Shown: positions 63,491-64,000 of the stretch, piece by piece
How positions within the stretch are numbered: position 1 is the first letter of the stretch
How the letters are laid out: the number at the start of each line of letters is the position of its first letter
Source: Paenibacillus albiflavus
GTDB taxonomy: Bacteria > Bacillota > Bacilli > Paenibacillales > NBRC-103111
Direction: 5' to 3'
NCBI RefSeq assembly: GCF_004344915.1
Contig: NZ_SKFG01000002.1
Coordinates: 124,001-188,000, forward strand
Length of the DNA: 64,000 nucleotides
The notes under the pieces: generated by a model
The model's database searches: none
Told to the model about the DNA's origin: nothing
Seen by the model: the letters and a program-made list of their open reading frames with translations, nothing else
Position numbers and translations under genes: made by a program

Positions 63491-64000
63491 TGGCAACATT
63501 AAAAGACTTCCGCAATAACGTTAAACCTAACTGGTGTCCTGGCTGTGGCGACTTTTCCGTTCAAGCATCGATTCAAAGAGCAGCTGTTAACTTAGGGTTA
63601 GAGCCTGAGCAGCTAGCTGTTATCTCAGGTATCGGATGTTCGGGTCGTATCTCAGGATATATTAATGCATATGGCTTGCACGGCGTACATGGTAGAGCAT
63701 TACCAATCGCCCAAGGCCTTAAAATGGCTAACAGAGAGCTTACAGTGATCGCATCTGGCGGTGACGGCGATGGTTTCGCAATTGGTATGGGTCATACTGT
63801 ACATGCGATCCGCCGTAACATCGACATTACTTATATCGTAATGGATAACCAAATCTATGGATTGACAAAAGGTCAAACTTCTCCGCGAAGCGGCGAAGGC
63901 TTCAAAACGAAGAGCACGCCTTCAGGTTCAATCGAAACACCACTTGCACCATTAGAAATGGCACTTGCAGTAGGTGCAACATTCGTTGCTCAAGCGTTCT
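63490..64000 (+). CDS. korB: 2-oxoacid:acceptor oxidoreductase beta subunit (N-terminal part)
   Basis: The gene runs off the right edge; 170 codons are visible. Thiamine diphosphate-binding subunit: NWCPGCGDFSVQ near the N-terminus, SGIGCSGRISGYINAYG, GGDGDGFAIGMGHTVHAI (the GDG...N cofactor site, with the metal-binding part in MDNQIYGLTKGQTSP). Overlaps korA by one base, so the two are coupled. Confidence 0.94.
   Translation, partial: MATLKDFRNNVKPNWCPGCGDFSVQASIQRAAVNLGLEPEQLAVISGIGCSGRISGYINAYGLHGVHGRALPIAQGLKMANRELTVIASGGDGDGFAIGMGHTVHAIRRNIDITYIVMDNQIYGLTKGQTSPRSGEGFKTKSTPSGSIETPLAPLEMALAVGATFVAQAF

Overview
The window is a contiguous stretch of low-GC Firmicutes chromosome, most likely from Paenibacillus or a close relative. 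Endospore genes (dpaA/dpaB, spoIIIE, sleB, spoVS, ylzJ, tepA) set in the Bacillus-type order identify an endospore-forming member of the Bacillales. Departures from Bacillus subtilis point to Paenibacillaceae: an archaeal/eukaryotic-type ProRS between rseP and polC, rimO before pgsA, nrnA inside the nusA-infB operon, dut behind the M16 peptidase, and a 2-oxoacid:acceptor oxidoreductase after spoVS. The genus is inferred from gene order and protein type, not from a search. Every gene I accept is on the + strand, and nearly all are core genes. I see no insertion sequence, prophage, tRNA, rRNA or CRISPR array.

Layout. 1-2.7 kb: end of the flagellar/chemotaxis operon (cheW, cheC, cheD, a small membrane protein, sigD). 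2.7-5.7 kb: four less-known genes (FapA-like, a hydrophilic protein, a SwrB-like protein, an MltG-like membrane protein). 5.7-13.3 kb: rpsB, tsf, pyrH, frr, uppS, cdsA, dxr, rseP (translation, undecaprenyl and phospholipid precursors, isoprenoids, membrane proteolysis). 13.3-19.4 kb: proS and polC. 19.5-30.8 kb: rimP-nusA-rnpM-ylxQ-infB-rbfA-nrnA-truB-ribF, then rpsO and pnp. 31-41.9 kb: ylxY, M16 peptidase, dut, dpaAB, asd, dapG, dapA, RNase J, tepA, ylzJ; here dihydrodipicolinate made by DapA feeds both lysine/peptidoglycan synthesis and spore dipicolinate. 41.9-51.5 kb: spoIIIE, sleB, two M16 homologues, an SDR, DUF3243, DUF3388, rodZ, yajQ. 51.6-60 kb: rimO, pgsA, cinA, recA, recX, rny, ymdB. 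60-64 kb: spoVS, an M19 dipeptidase, korA and the start of korB.

Regulation readable from sequence: good sigma-A promoters before rpsB, rimP, rpsO, rimO, recA and others; a LexA box before recA; and close matches to sporulation sigma consensus sites before dpaA (sigma-K), sleB and the DUF3243 gene (both sigma-G) and spoVS (sigma-H). Many genes are followed by hairpin/T-run terminators.

The most unusual signal is not coding. A dispersed intergenic repeat of about 93 bp, built from two adjacent hairpins, occurs four times complete (after frr in inverted orientation, before polC, before ylxY, before rny) and at least twice as a single half. The stems differ between copies in compensatory ways. 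A second oddity is a perfect-period array of three 40-bp units, each with a hairpin, in the proposed leader of proS.
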